Assembly: GCA_027493945.1 (NCBI GenBank)
Contig: JAOSJU010000001.1
Span: forward strand, 2,294,001-2,358,000
Reading direction: 5' to 3'
Origin: Burkholderiaceae bacterium
GTDB taxonomy: Bacteria > Pseudomonadota > Gammaproteobacteria > Burkholderiales > Burkholderiaceae_E
DNA length: 64,000 nucleotides
Shown here piece by piece: positions 34,802 to 45,046 of this stretch; position 1 is the first letter of the stretch; every line of letters begins with the position of its first letter. The notes under the pieces are model-generated. The model worked only from the letters and a program-made list of their open reading frames with translations. It did no database searches and had not been told where the DNA came from. Made by a program: the position numbers and the translations under genes.

Positions 34802-36219
34802 ATGGACATCACCACCGGGCGGGCCCCGATTCCCGCAGTCTACGACCCACGCTACGATCCTCTGGTCGCTCGTCATCCGGGGCATGGAGTCGATTACGCT
34901 CCAACCTACTGGGTGGCTACTGCCGGTGCACCTCCCGCGGATGACGGCCCGATCGCCGGCGACGTCGATGTCGACGTGGCGATCGTGGGTTCGGGATTCA
35001 CCGGGCTGGCCACTGCACTGTTCCTCGCCCGCGAACACGGTATCCGCGCGACCGTTCTCGAGGCGAACCGGACCGCCTGGGCTGCACCAGCCGCAACGGC
35101 GGCCAGGGTCAGAACGCCAGTGGGCGGTTGTACCGCTCCCAGTGGATCGGGCGCTGGGGCAAGGAGGTCGCCCTCAGGCTCGACGCCGAGATCCGCGAGG
35201 GCTTCGAGACGTTCAGGGCGCTGGTGGCCGAGATCGACTGCGATCCGCAGCCGGGTGGCCACCTGTACGTCGCGCACCGCGACAAGAAGATGGAGTTTCT
35301 TCGCAACGAAGCAAAGGTGATGCGCGAGGTCTTCGGCTACGACGCGCGCATCCTCGGGCGCGACGAGGTGCATCGGGCCTACGTGAAGGATGCCGAGACG
35401 TTCGGCGCCCTGCACGAGCCCGACGGCATCGGCGTTCATCCACTGAAGCTGGCCTGGGGCTACCTCAGGAAGGCGCGCGAACTCGGCGTGAAGGTGCGCC
35501 CGGCGAGCCCGGTCACCGGCTTCGAGACGCGCAACGGCGTGCATCTGCTCCGGACCCCGGGAGGGACGGTTCGCGCGCGTGCCGTAGGCTTTGCCACCGG
35601 CGGCTACACCAGCAACGGCATGCATCGCAGCCTCGATGCGAAGATCATGCCGATCCTCTCGAACTCCCCGGTGACGCGGCCGCTCACCGACGCGGAGATC
35701 GAGGCGACCAATTTCGTGACGACCCAGGTCATCACCGACACGCGCACGCTGCGCTTCTACTATCGCAGGCTGCCGGACAATCGGGTGCAGATTGGAAGCC
35801 GCAGCTCGATCACCGGTGCCGATGCGCCGAATCCGCGCCACATGGCGGTGCTCGTCGAGGGACTGCATCGCAAGTTCCCGGCGCTGAAGGACATCCGCAT
35901 CGACCATTCCTGGTGGGGCTGGGTCGACGTCAGCCACGACATGATGCCCCGGGTGATGCAGCCCGATCCGCGCGAGGCGGTGTTCTATGCGCTCGGCTAC
36001 GGCGGCAACGGCGTTTCGTTTTCCGCGCACGCGGGCCGCCGCATGGCCGAGCGGATCGCCGGCAGGCGCAGCCGCGCGTTCGATCTGCCGATCTATGATT
36101 CGCCGCTGCGTTACCCGATGGCGTTCGGTGCGCTCGAGTCGCGTGCGTTCGCGCCGTTCCGGCGCCTCGGGCAGCGTGCCTTGTATCGCTGGTACTGGCT
36201 GCGCGACGAGTTCCTTTGA
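34802..36219 (+). CDS. FAD-dependent amine/amino-acid oxidase (DAO family), frame broken once
   Basis: About 472 residues after repair. N-terminal FAD-binding motif VAIVGSGFTGLATALFLA, then SRNGGQG typical of PuuB/YcjA-type gamma-glutamylputrescine and related oxidases, and a C-terminal GYGGNGVSFSAHAGR that closes the FAD site. A G is missing at 35079-35081 (RTAWG-CTSRNGGQ expected). It would oxidise an amine or N-substituted amino acid to an imine/aldehyde with FAD. Start ATG 34802 follows a weak GAG-type site. First gene of the catabolic cluster after MocR. Confidence 0.88.
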
Positions 36220-36279
36220 TTCGATCGGCGGCGCGCGGGTGTTCGACGCGGGCCGCGCCGGTCGTCGCCGGGAGTGTCG

Positions 36280-37537
36280 ATGGTGCAAGGCGGGGCAAGA
36301 GAAAGTGGTGCGACGATCCGCAGCGAGCGCCTCTGGCGTTCGCTGGTGGAGCTCGCCGAGGTCGGCGCGATCGCCAATGGCGGCGTGTGCCGGCTGGCGC
36401 TCAGCGACGAGGACCGACGGGGCAGGGACCTGTTCGTGCGCTGGTGCCGGGAGGCGGGTTGCTCGGTCTCGGTCGACGCGGTCGGCAACGTGTTCGCCAG
36501 GCGCAGCGGGCGAAACGATTCGCTGCCTCCGGTGGTCACCGGAAGCCATCTCGACACGCAGCCGAACGGCGGGCGTTTCGACGGTGCCTATGGCGTGATG
36601 GCAGGTCTCGAGGTGGTGCGCGCGCTGAACGACGCCGGCGCGCAGACCCGAGGCGCCGATCGAAGTGGTTGCGTGGACCAACGAGGAAGGCACGCGTTTC
36701 GCGCCGTCGATGATGGGATCGATGGCGTTCGCCGGCTTGCTGCCGATCGGGGCCGTGCTGGAGAGCCGCGACGCACAAGGCCGCGCGTTCGGTGACGAGC
36801 TCGAACGGATCGGCTATCGAGGCGAGGGGCTCGGCGAGCGACGTTTCGGGGCCTACTTCGAGGCCCATATCGAGCAGGGGCCGGTGCTCGAGGAGACGGG
36901 CCATGTGATCGGCGTGGTGACCGGCGGACAGGGCCAGCGCTGGTATGACCTGGTCCTCACCGGGCAGGCGGCGCATGCCGGCAGCACGCCGATGGACAGG
37001 CGCCGCGACGCGCTGCTCGGCGCGGCGCAGGTGATCGAGGCGGTGAACCGTATCGGAACCGGCTATCCCCCGGGCGGTGTGGCGACGGTCGGCCACCTGT
37101 CGGTGTCGCCGGACAGCCGCAACGTGATCCCGGGCGAGGTGTCGATGAGCGTCGAGGTTCGCCATCCCGACGATCGAAAGTTGCTGAAGATGGATGCTGC
37201 GGTGCGCGAGGCAGTCGCCGCCGTCGCCGAACAGGGGCGGTTGCGGGCGCGGTTGGACATGGTGCTGGACCAGCCCGCGACGCCGTTCGACGACATATGC
37301 ATCGGCGCGGTCCGTGAAGCGGCGCGCGCGGAAGACCTGCCCCACCTGGACATGGTCAGCGGCGCCGCGCACGACGCGATCGCGATCGCCCGGGTGGCGC
37401 CGGCCGCAATGATCTTCGTTCCTTGCGCCGGCGGGATCAGCCACAACGAAACTGAAAGCGCGTTACCGCAGGACCTGGCGGCCGGCTGTCGGGTGCTGTT
37501 GCGCGCCATGCTGGCGCGCGCCGGCGTTCGGGGCTGA
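36280..37537 (+). CDS. M20 Zn hydrolase, N-carbamoyl-amino-acid hydrolase type, frame broken once
   Basis: About 420 residues after repair, ATG 36280 after GGGAG. M20/AmaB-HyuC family: VTGSHLDTQPNGGRFDGAYG carries the first zinc ligands, WTNEEGTRFAPSMMGS the catalytic Glu, then EAHIEQGPVLE, the dimerisation domain, and the final His in CAGGISHNETE. These enzymes remove the carbamoyl group from N-carbamoyl amino acids made by hydantoinases, or open ureidoglycolate/allantoate. Break: CG lost near 36649 (QTR-EAPIEVVAWTNEEG expected; CGCGAG reduced to CGAG). Confidence 0.9.
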
Positions 37538-37576
37538 TTCCGCACGACGATGCGAACGACTCGACAGGAGACTTCG

Positions 37577-38472
37577 ATGTCCCGGATTGCCTGGCCGCAC
37601 GGCGCGCGATGCGGCGTGATGCTCACGTTCGATTTCGACGCCGAGACCAACTGGATCTCGCGCGATGCCGCGAACATCAAGCGACCGGGGACGCTGTCCC
37701 GGGGGACCTATGGTGCGAAGGTCGGCGTTCCCGAGGCTTCTCGAACTGCTGAAGGACGAGGGGCTGCGCGCGACCTTCTTCGTTCCCGGCTGGGTTGCCG
37801 AGAATCGCACCGAGCGCGTCGAGGCGATCGTGGCAGCGGGGCATGAGATCGGCCATCACGGCTACCTGCACCTCTGGGTGGATCCCGACGATCCGGCCGG
37901 AGAGGAAGAAGAGTTGGTGCGCGGCCTGGAGGCCCTCGAGCGCACGGTGGGGGTCGTACCGGAGGGGTATCGGTCTCCCGCCGGTGAAACCAGTCCCAAC
38001 CTGATCCGGTTGCTCTCCCGGCACGGCTTCCTCTACGACAGTTCGCTGATGGACGACGTGAACCCCTACCGACACGTGTTCGAGGACGGTTCTCCGGGAC
38101 CGATCGAACTGCCATGGCACTGGAGCCTCGACGATGCACCGTTCCTGCTGTTCTCGATCAAGGCGCCGCGGCCGATCTTCACCAACGAGCACATCCTGAG
38201 CATCTGGAAGGCCGAGTTCCGAGGAGATCTATCGGTGGGGCGGCCTGTTCGACCTCGTCATGCATCCCCAGGCGATTGGCAGGCCCTCCAGGCTGGCGCT
38301 GCTGCGCGAGTTCATCGCCTTCACGCGCCAGTTTCCCGGCGTCTGGTATGCGACAGGGAGCGAAGTCGCATCGGCCTGGCGCGACCAGTGCACGGCGCCG
38401 GTCCGCAGGGAACCGATCAATCCTTTCATCGTTCTCGGGGCGCCGCATCGCGACCCGGTCGGCCGCCCCTGA
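37577..38472 (+). CDS. Polysaccharide-deacetylase-fold hydrolase, frame broken twice
   Basis: About 300 residues after repair, ATG 37577 with AGGAG 7 bases upstream. NodB-type domain: FDFDAE with the metal Asp, FFVPGWVAE, GHEIGHHGYLH with the metal His pair, and GYRSPAGE. In this subfamily some members are cyclic imidases or allantoinase-like amidohydrolases rather than chitin/peptidoglycan deacetylases, and the neighbours (carbamoylase, HyuAB) favour that reading. Breaks near 37732 and 38220 both fit loss of CG from CGCGAG. No signal peptide, so it acts in the cytosol. Confidence 0.85.
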
Positions 38473-38548
38473 CGTCCTCGATGCGCGAGCCTCGCGTGCC
38501 CACGGGCGCGAGGCGCATCGCCGCGGTTCCGAAAAGCAGCGTGACGGG

Positions 38549-38613
38549 TTGACAGCGGTTTTCTCAGCTGCCAATACTATCGGACCGCGATCCAAGTGTA
38601 TCGGACCGCGATA
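38549..38613 (+). promoter_or_regulatory. Promoter with paired operator, binding-protein operon
   Basis: TTGACA (38549-38554), 18 bases, then AATACT. Two palindromes TATCG-GACCG-CGAT lie at 38578-38592 and 38599-38613, starts 21 bp apart; the first overlaps the -10/start region. The same arrangement, including the 29-base distance from TTGACA to the first site, occurs in front of hyuA (42853-42917). Probable repressor sites for the IclR protein encoded at 41970. Confidence 0.7.
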
Positions 38614-38670
38614 TATATGCGGAAGCGTTTCCGCGGGACAGGCGCCGCCTTGCGCCAAGGAGACAGGGAC

Positions 38671-40256
38671 ATGAGAGTAGTTCGATATCTGGCCGCCGCA
38701 TGTGTGCTCGGCCTCGCAGTCGGCGCGCCGTCGCACGCCCAGACGCCGGTACGCGGGGGACACTGACGATCGGCGCGCAGTCGCCGCGCCACCTGAACCC
38801 GGCCATCCAGGCCGGACAGGCCACCGGCGTGCCGGGTACGCAATTGTTCGCCGGTCTCGTCGAGCTGGACGAGAAGTTCCAGCCGCATCCCTATCTCGCG
38901 AAGTCCTGGACGGCTTCGGAAGACGGGCGCACCTACACCTTCAGGCTGGTCGAGGGCGCCGTGTTCCACGATGGCAAGCCGATCACGTCGGGGGACGTCG
39001 CCTTCTCCCTGAAGGTCGTCAAGGAGAACCACCCGTTCGGGCCCGCGATGTTCGGCAGCGTCGAACGCGTCGAGACTCCGGACGCCCAGACCGTCGTGAT
39101 CAGGCTCTCGAAGCCGCATCCGGCCCTGCTGACCGCCATGTCGCCGCTGCTGCTGCCGGTCATCCCGGAGCATGTCTACGGCACGCAGGCGATCCAGTCG
39201 CACCCGGCGAACAGCGCGCCGGTGGGTTCGGGGCCGTTCCGGTTCGTCGAATTGAAGCAGGGCGAGCACCTCATCCTGGAGCGCAACGACAAGTACTTCC
39301 GCCCGGGGCTTCCGTACCTCGATCGCATCGTGTTCCGGTTCATCAAGGACCCGACGACGGCGACGCTGGGAATCGAGCGCGGCGAGATCGACTATCTGCC
39401 GTTCGCCCCGGTGCGCGTGCGCGACATCGTCCGGCTCGAGGGCAATTCGAAGGTCAAGGTGACGCGGCGCGGCTACGAAGCGCTCGGGCCGACCAACTAT
39501 CTGGAGTTCAACCATCGCGTCGCGCCGCTCGACGACAAGCGGGTGCGCCAGGCGATCGCCTACTCGATCGATCGCGACTTCATCGTCAAGTCGCTTCAGG
39601 TGGGCCTGTCGAAGCGGCTGGACGGCCCGTTCCACCACTCGAGCCCGTTCTTCGACGATTCGGCGCTGAAGAAGTACCCGTTGGACCTCGAAAGGGCCAA
39701 TGCGCTGCTCGACGAGGCCGGGCACAAGCGCGGCGCCGACGGCATGCGCTTTTCGCTGACGCTCGACTGGTTGCCCGACGTCCACCCGGACAGCCAGGGC
39801 ACGGTGGCGCAGTACCTGCGCACCCAGTTCAAGAAGGTGGGGATCGACATCCAGCTGCGGCAGTCGCCCGATTTCCCCACCTGGGCACGCCGCGTCAGCA
39901 ACTGGGAGCATCAGCTCTCGATGAACGCGATCTGGATCTATCCGGATCCGGTGATCGGCATGCATCGCGCCTTCCTGTGCAGCAACCAGAAGAAAGGCGT
40001 GATCTGGAGCAACACCGAGGGCTACTGCAACGAACGCGTGGACGCGCTGCTTCAGCAAGCGGCATCCGAGACGAATCTGCAGAAGCGCAAGGCGCTGTAC
40101 TCGGAAGTCCAGAAGATCCTGAGCGAGGACCTGCCGTTCACCTGGACGAACGAGGAGCCGCTTCACACCCTCTATTCGGCCCGCATCGGCAACGTGCCCC
40201 AGAGCGTCTGGGGTCCATTGCAGCCGATGGACAAGGTCTACAAGTCGGCGAATTGA
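38671..40256 (+). CDS. Family 5 ABC substrate-binding protein, frame broken once
   Basis: About 528 residues after repair, ATG 38671 after an AAGGAGA site. Signal peptide (MRVVRYLAAACVLGLAVG... SHAQ), then RGGTLTIGAQSPRHLNP and the usual peptide/nickel-binding fold (FHDGKPITSGDVAFSLKVV, VRQAIAYSIDRDF). One G is missing in the run 38755-38759. No permease is adjacent; a related binding protein at 49362 is followed by a full permease set which could serve both. Ligand unknown, probably a small N-containing compound or peptide. Confidence 0.9.
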
Positions 40257-40272
40257 CGCGGGAGTCGGGGCG

Positions 40273-41031
40273 ATGAGGCTGCGCGGGCGCCGGATCCTGG
40301 TGACAGGCGGCGCGTCCGGCATCGGACGCGCCACCGTCGGACTGTTCGTTCGCGAGGGTGCCCGGGTCGCTGCGCTGGACCGCGACGAGCCCGCCCTGTT
40401 GCGTGCCGCGGCCTCGCACGATGGCGGCCCCGGGTTGGCCACGATCGTTGCCGACGTCTCCGACGAGCACGCCGTCGAACGAGCGGTGCATCGCGCCGTC
40501 GCGGCGCTGGACGGACTCGACGGAATCGTGAATGCCGCCGGCGTCGACCTCGTTCGTCCCTTCGACGAGACGTCGGCCGATGACTGGGGCAGGCTCATGT
40601 CGGTCAACCTGCTGGGCACGGTGCGGGTGTGTCGCGCGGCATTGCCGGCGATGCGGGCGGCAGGCGGCGGCACCATCGTGAACATCGCCTCCGGAGCCGG
40701 CCTGCGCCCGCTGGAAGGGCGTACCGCGTACTGCTCGTCGAAGGCGGCGCTGGTGATGTTCAGCAAGGCGCTCGCCCTCGAGCTGGCGCGGCATGAGATC
40801 CGGGTCAACGCGGTCTGCCCCGGCGTCATCGATACGCCGATGTTCCGCGCCAGCTACGAAAGCTCCGACGACCCCGCGGCGGAGCTGGAGAGGATCATGG
40901 ACCGGTTCGCGATCAAGCGGGTCGGCAAGCCGACGGACGTGGCCCATGCGGCGCTGTTCCTGAGCAGCGACGAGTCGGCGCACATCACGGGCAGCGCGCT
41001 GGCCGTCGATGGCGGTCGCGCGTTTCATTGA
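40273..41031 (+). CDS. SDR family oxidoreductase, first
   Basis: 252 residues. Classical short-chain dehydrogenase: cofactor motif TGGASGIGRA, NAAG, catalytic Ser region NIASGAG, YxxxK as YCSSK, then PGVIDTPM. An Asp at the end of the second strand (ALDRDE) suggests NAD(H) preference. It starts 17 bases after the binding-protein stop, so it is in the same transcript. Substrate not known; by context it may oxidise an alcohol or reduce a carbonyl arising from the imported compound. Confidence 0.9.
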   Translation: MRLRGRRILVTGGASGIGRATVGLFVREGARVAALDRDEPALLRAAASHDGGPGLATIVADVSDEHAVERAVHRAVAALDGLDGIVNAAGVDLVRPFDETSADDWGRLMSVNLLGTVRVCRAALPAMRAAGGGTIVNIASGAGLRPLEGRTAYCSSKAALVMFSKALALELARHEIRVNAVCPGVIDTPMFRASYESSDDPAAELERIMDRFAIKRVGKPTDVAHAALFLSSDESAHITGSALAVDGGRAFH

Positions 41032-41085
41032 CGAGATCCGGCGGCCGTGTCGTCGAGGCGAGGCGGTGCTCAGGGAGGGGCGGGC

Positions 41086-41861
41086 ATGACATTGCCATTG
41101 CAGGGGCGCGTGGCCGTGGTCACCGGTGCAGCCGGGGCATCGGCGCTGCCGTCACCCGGTGCTTCCTGCAGCAAGGCGCGAGCGTGTTGGCAGTGGACCT
41201 GTCCGACGAGCGTGTGGCGGGCCTGCACGAGTCGGTCGGCCGAAACGTCCGCGTCGCGACGTTGGCGCTCGACGTGACCATCGACAGCGGCCCCGCACGG
41301 ATCGTCGCGGCGTCGACCGAGCGGTTCGGCGGCATCGATATCCTCGTCAACAATGCCGGCATCGGGGGCTCCCGGCCGGTCGCCGAGTTGCCGGACGAGG
41401 ACTGGGACCGAACGATCGACACCAACCTGAGATCGTGCTTCCGCCTCACCAGGGCGGCGCTGCCGGCGCTGGCCGCTTCGCGGCATGGCCGCGTGATCAA
41501 CATCTCGTCGGTCTTCGGGTCGGTGGGATTCAGGGGGACGACGGCCTATGCGGCGGCGAAGGCCGGGCTGGATGCGCTCACGCGCTCGATCGCGATCGAC
41601 TACGCGCAAGACGGTGTCACGGCCAACGGCATCGCGCCGGGCTTCATCCTGACCCCGATGTCGCAACGCAATCTGGATACCAAGCCCTGGTATCGGCGCG
41701 TGATGATCGACGCGACACCGATCCGCCGCTACGGGACGCCGGACGACGTGGCGACGCTCGCGGCGTTCCTGGCCTCCGACGCGGCCGGCTTCATCACCGG
41801 CCAGGTGATCGCGGTCGATGGCGGATGGAGCGAAACCCGGTTCCAGGCCGAGCAGGGATGA
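41086..41861 (+). CDS. SDR family oxidoreductase, second, frame broken once
   Basis: About 259 residues after repair, ATG 41086. TGAAGGIGAA expected at the cofactor loop, but a G is missing in the run 41134-41137, splitting the frame inside the motif. The rest is intact: NNAGIGGSRP, NISSVFGSVG, YAAAK, PGFILTPM and C-terminal GQVIAVDGGWSE. VDLSDE after strand 2 suggests NAD(H). It is only about one-third similar by eye to the preceding SDR, so not a recent duplicate. Confidence 0.88.
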
Positions 41862-41969
41862 CCGGCGGGCGGGCGGCACCGGTGCGCTGCGCGACGGGCA
41901 TCGGTGAACCGACGCGTTCGATCGTCGGGGCACAATGGCGGATCTCGATCACAGGAACGTGGAACGGCC

Positions 41970-42830
41970 ATGCGCCATGAATCGCCTTCAGCCGGACTGT
42001 TCGTCCAATCGTTCGCCAAGGGCCTCGAAGTGCTGCTTGCGTTCGGTTCGCAACGCGCCAGCATGAACCTGCCCGAGATTGCTTCCGCAGCCGGTATCAG
42101 CAAGAGCGCCGCCCAGCGCTTCGCGTTCACGCTGGAGAGTCTCGGATACCTGGTGAAGGACCCGTCCACGAAGCGCTACTCGCTCACTCCGCGAATGCTC
42201 GAACTCGGCTACCGGTACCTTCTCGTCGATCGGGTCCTCGAACGCGCGAGCCCCTACCTGCTCGAGCTGAACCGCAAGTGTCGGGAGACGGTCAACATTG
42301 CCGAGCCCGACGGCGTCGACATGGTGTTCGTCGGGCGCTTCCCGAGTTATCACAACATGCCGGTTTACATGCCCGTCGGCCGGCGGCTGCCGATGTTCTG
42401 CACCGCTTCCGGCCGTGCCTATCTGGCTGCATTGCCGGAAGCGACGGCTGTCGCGTTGCTGAGGCGCTCCGAGCGACGGCGCTTCACGCCAACGACCGTT
42501 ACCGAGATGCCCGCGCTCGTCGACCTGCTGCATCAGGCCCGGGCACGCGGCTACAGCCTCGCCAATGGCGAGTACTACCAGGGCGATCTCGGAATCGGGG
42601 TTCCCATCCTCGACTCGGCGGGGCAGCCGATCGCCGCGATCAACATCTCGGGCCCGAGCACGCGCTGGACGCTGGAGAGGATGGGCGCCGAACTGGCCCC
42701 GCTGCTGATGGAGACGGCACGGCTGATCTGCACGACCCCGCCGCCGCCGAAGGACGTCGAGCCGTTTCGCCCGGGATTGCTGCCGCAGCCCTCCCCGGGA
42801 TTCAGGCGGGCGCGGGTCGCCGCACGATAG
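41970..42830 (+). CDS. IclR-family transcriptional regulator
   Basis: 286 residues, ATG 41970. N-terminal winged helix (MNLPEIASAAGISKSAAQRFAFTLESLGYL) and C-terminal effector domain (RVLERASPYLLELNRKCRETVNI, MFCTASGRAYLAALP, YYQGDLGIGVPILD). The final ~30 residues are Pro/Arg-rich and look extra. Located between two operons whose promoters carry the same paired TATCG-N5-CGAT palindromes; it is the obvious candidate to bind them. No such palindrome was found in front of this gene itself. Confidence 0.9.
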   Translation: MRHESPSAGLFVQSFAKGLEVLLAFGSQRASMNLPEIASAAGISKSAAQRFAFTLESLGYLVKDPSTKRYSLTPRMLELGYRYLLVDRVLERASPYLLELNRKCRETVNIAEPDGVDMVFVGRFPSYHNMPVYMPVGRRLPMFCTASGRAYLAALPEATAVALLRRSERRRFTPTTVTEMPALVDLLHQARARGYSLANGEYYQGDLGIGVPILDSAGQPIAAINISGPSTRWTLERMGAELAPLLMETARLICTTPPPPKDVEPFRPGLLPQPSPGFRRARVAAR

Positions 42831-42852
42831 TTCCGGAAATGACGTTGTCGGT

Positions 42853-42917
42853 TTGACAGAACGATACGCACGCCGTCAGAGTATCGCATATCGATCGTTA
42901 TATATCGGAGTGCGATG
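42853..42917 (+). promoter_or_regulatory. Promoter with paired operator, hyuAB operon
   Basis: TTGACA at 42853-42858; palindromes TATCG-CATAT-CGAT (42882-42896) and TATCG-GAGTG-CGAT (42903-42917), starts 21 bp apart. Distance from TTGACA to the first palindrome is 29, identical to the promoter at 38549. The spacer bases differ, which marks the TATCG/CGAT arms as the conserved part. Confidence 0.7.
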
Positions 42918-42986
42918 CGTGGTGGATGAAATGGCAGTGAGTTTCCGCTCGCATCGGCGGCACCTTCCGCCGCCGGGAAAGACGCG

Positions 42987-45046
42987 ATGATTACCTTGTC
43001 CGCTGATGTCGGCGGGACGTTCACCGATCTCGTCCTGGCGGTGGGCGCGACCGGCGAGAGCTTCGCCGACAAGGTGCTCAGCACGCCGGGTTCGCCGGAC
43101 GCAATCTGTGCGGGCGTCGGCCGCCTGGTCGCCCGGGCCGGCATCGAGCCGTCCGCGATCGACAGCTTTGTGCACGGGTTCACCATCGCCACGAATGCAT
43201 GGCTGACCCGTACGGGTGCGCGGGTGGCGCTTGCAGTCACCGACGGCTTCCGGGATGTACTGGAGATCGGCAGCCAGCGCCGCCCGGATACCTACTCGCT
43301 GGTGCAGCGCCGCGCGCCTGCGCTGGTGCCGCGATCGCGCATCGTCGAGGTACCGGAGCGGATCGACGCGACTGGCCACGTGGTGACCGCGCTGTCCGAG
43401 CAGGCGGCGGTGCGCGTCGCGGAGGCCATCGCCGCGCTCGATCCGGAAGCAGTCGCGGTCGCGCTGCTGTTCAGCCATGTCGACGATCGGCATGAGCGGA
43501 TCCTCCTCGATGCGCTGCGGCACCGCCTGCCGGGCGTGCCGGTCTACCTGAGCAGCCGGATCAATCCGCAGATCGAGGAGTATCCCCGAACGCTGACGAC
43601 GGTGACCGCCGCCTACGTGGGGCCGGCCGTCGATGCATACGTCGAGAAGTTGGCGCGTGCGTTGCCGTCGATCGGGGTCCGCGCGCCCATCCTGCTCATG
43701 CGTAGCGACGGCGGCGTTTCGACGGTGGAGGCGGCTCGGGAGAACCCCGCGAGCATGCTGCTTTCGGGGCCCGCCGGCGGCGTGATCGCCGGCCTGGACC
43801 TCAGCGCGCGCCTCGCTGCGCCGGAGCTGATCACCTTCGACATGGGCGGCACGTCCGCGGATTTCTCGCTCGTGAGCGGCGGACAGTCGCGCATGGCGAA
43901 CATGCGGATGATCGAGGGCGAGCCGCTCAGGGTGGGTGCGCTCGACATCCAGACGATCTCGGCCGGAGGTGGATCGCTCGGATGGGTCGATCTGGGTGGG
44001 GCGATCCGGGTCGGACCGGCTTCGGCGGGCTCGCGGCCGGGCCCGGCCTGCTACGGTCGCGGGGGCAAGCAGCCTACGCTCACCGACGCCGCACTCATCC
44101 TCGGCATGCTCGACCCCGACGAGTACCGGGCGGCGAAATGCGGCTCGACGCAGCGGCTGCGCAAGCGGCCATCGAGGAGCATGTTGCGCGGCCCCTGGGT
44201 CTCGGGGCCGAGGACGCGGCCTTCGGGATGCTGGCGATCGCCAACGCCCAAATGGCGCAGGCGATTCGCCGCCTTTCGGTCGAACGCGGCTACGACGTCC
44301 GGAAATTCGCCCTGCTGCCCTTCGGAGGAGCGGGTTCGATCTTCGCGCCGTTTCTGGCACGCGACCTCGGTATGCGCGAGATCCTCGTGCCGACGCGACC
44401 GGGGGTCTTCTCCGCGTGCGGTCTGCTCCAGTCGGACATCCGCTACATGCTGCAGAGGCCTTTCTCCCGCCCGCTGGAAGCGGTGCGCGCCACGGACCTG
44501 CGGGCCGCGTACGCCCCGCTGCTTCGCGAGGTCGACGAGGCTTTCGCGCGCGACGGCATTGCCGAGCCGGACCGCGAGGTCCGGCCGCTGGCGGACCTGC
44601 GCTACCAGGGGCAGATGCACGAACTCACGCTGATGATGCCGAACGGGGTGCTCGAGGACTGGTGGTCGGCCGGCGAGGTGTTCGAAGCGTTCCGCGCGCG
44701 CCACGAACACGAGTTCGGTTTCGCCGAAGCGTCGATCCCGGCCGAGATCGTGAACCTCCGCGTGGAAGCGGTCGGGCGCGTCGGGCGCCCCGACGTGCAC
44801 GCTGGAGTGCCCGCCGGGCACCGCCATGGCGTGGGCAAAGGCTCGCGGCCGGTCTATCTCGGCCCCAGGGCCGGGCATGTCCGCGCCGTGGTCGTCCAGC
44901 GCGCAGAATTCGCGGAGGGCGACGTGGTGCAGGGGCCGGCCATCATCAACCAGCCCGACACGACGATCCTCGTGCTGCCGGCGCAATCCATGACCGTCCT
45001 CCGCGGCGGGGTGCTGCAGATTCGCGAATCGGAGGCCGCGCAATGA
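42987..45046 (+). CDS. hyuA: Hydantoinase/oxoprolinase subunit A (HyuA), frame broken once
   Basis: About 687 residues after repair, ATG 42987. ATP-dependent hydantoinase/5-oxoprolinase/acetone-carboxylase family, A subunit with an ASKHA fold: DVGGTFTDLVL at the start, FVHGFTIATNAWL, SGPAGGVIAG, FDMGGTSADFSLV, and ALLPFGGAGSIFAP. One G is missing at 44128-44130 (EYRGGEMRLDAAAA expected). With HyuB it opens a cyclic amide (oxoproline, hydantoin or N-methylhydantoin) using ATP, or carboxylates a ketone. Overlaps hyuB by 4 bases. Confidence 0.92.
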
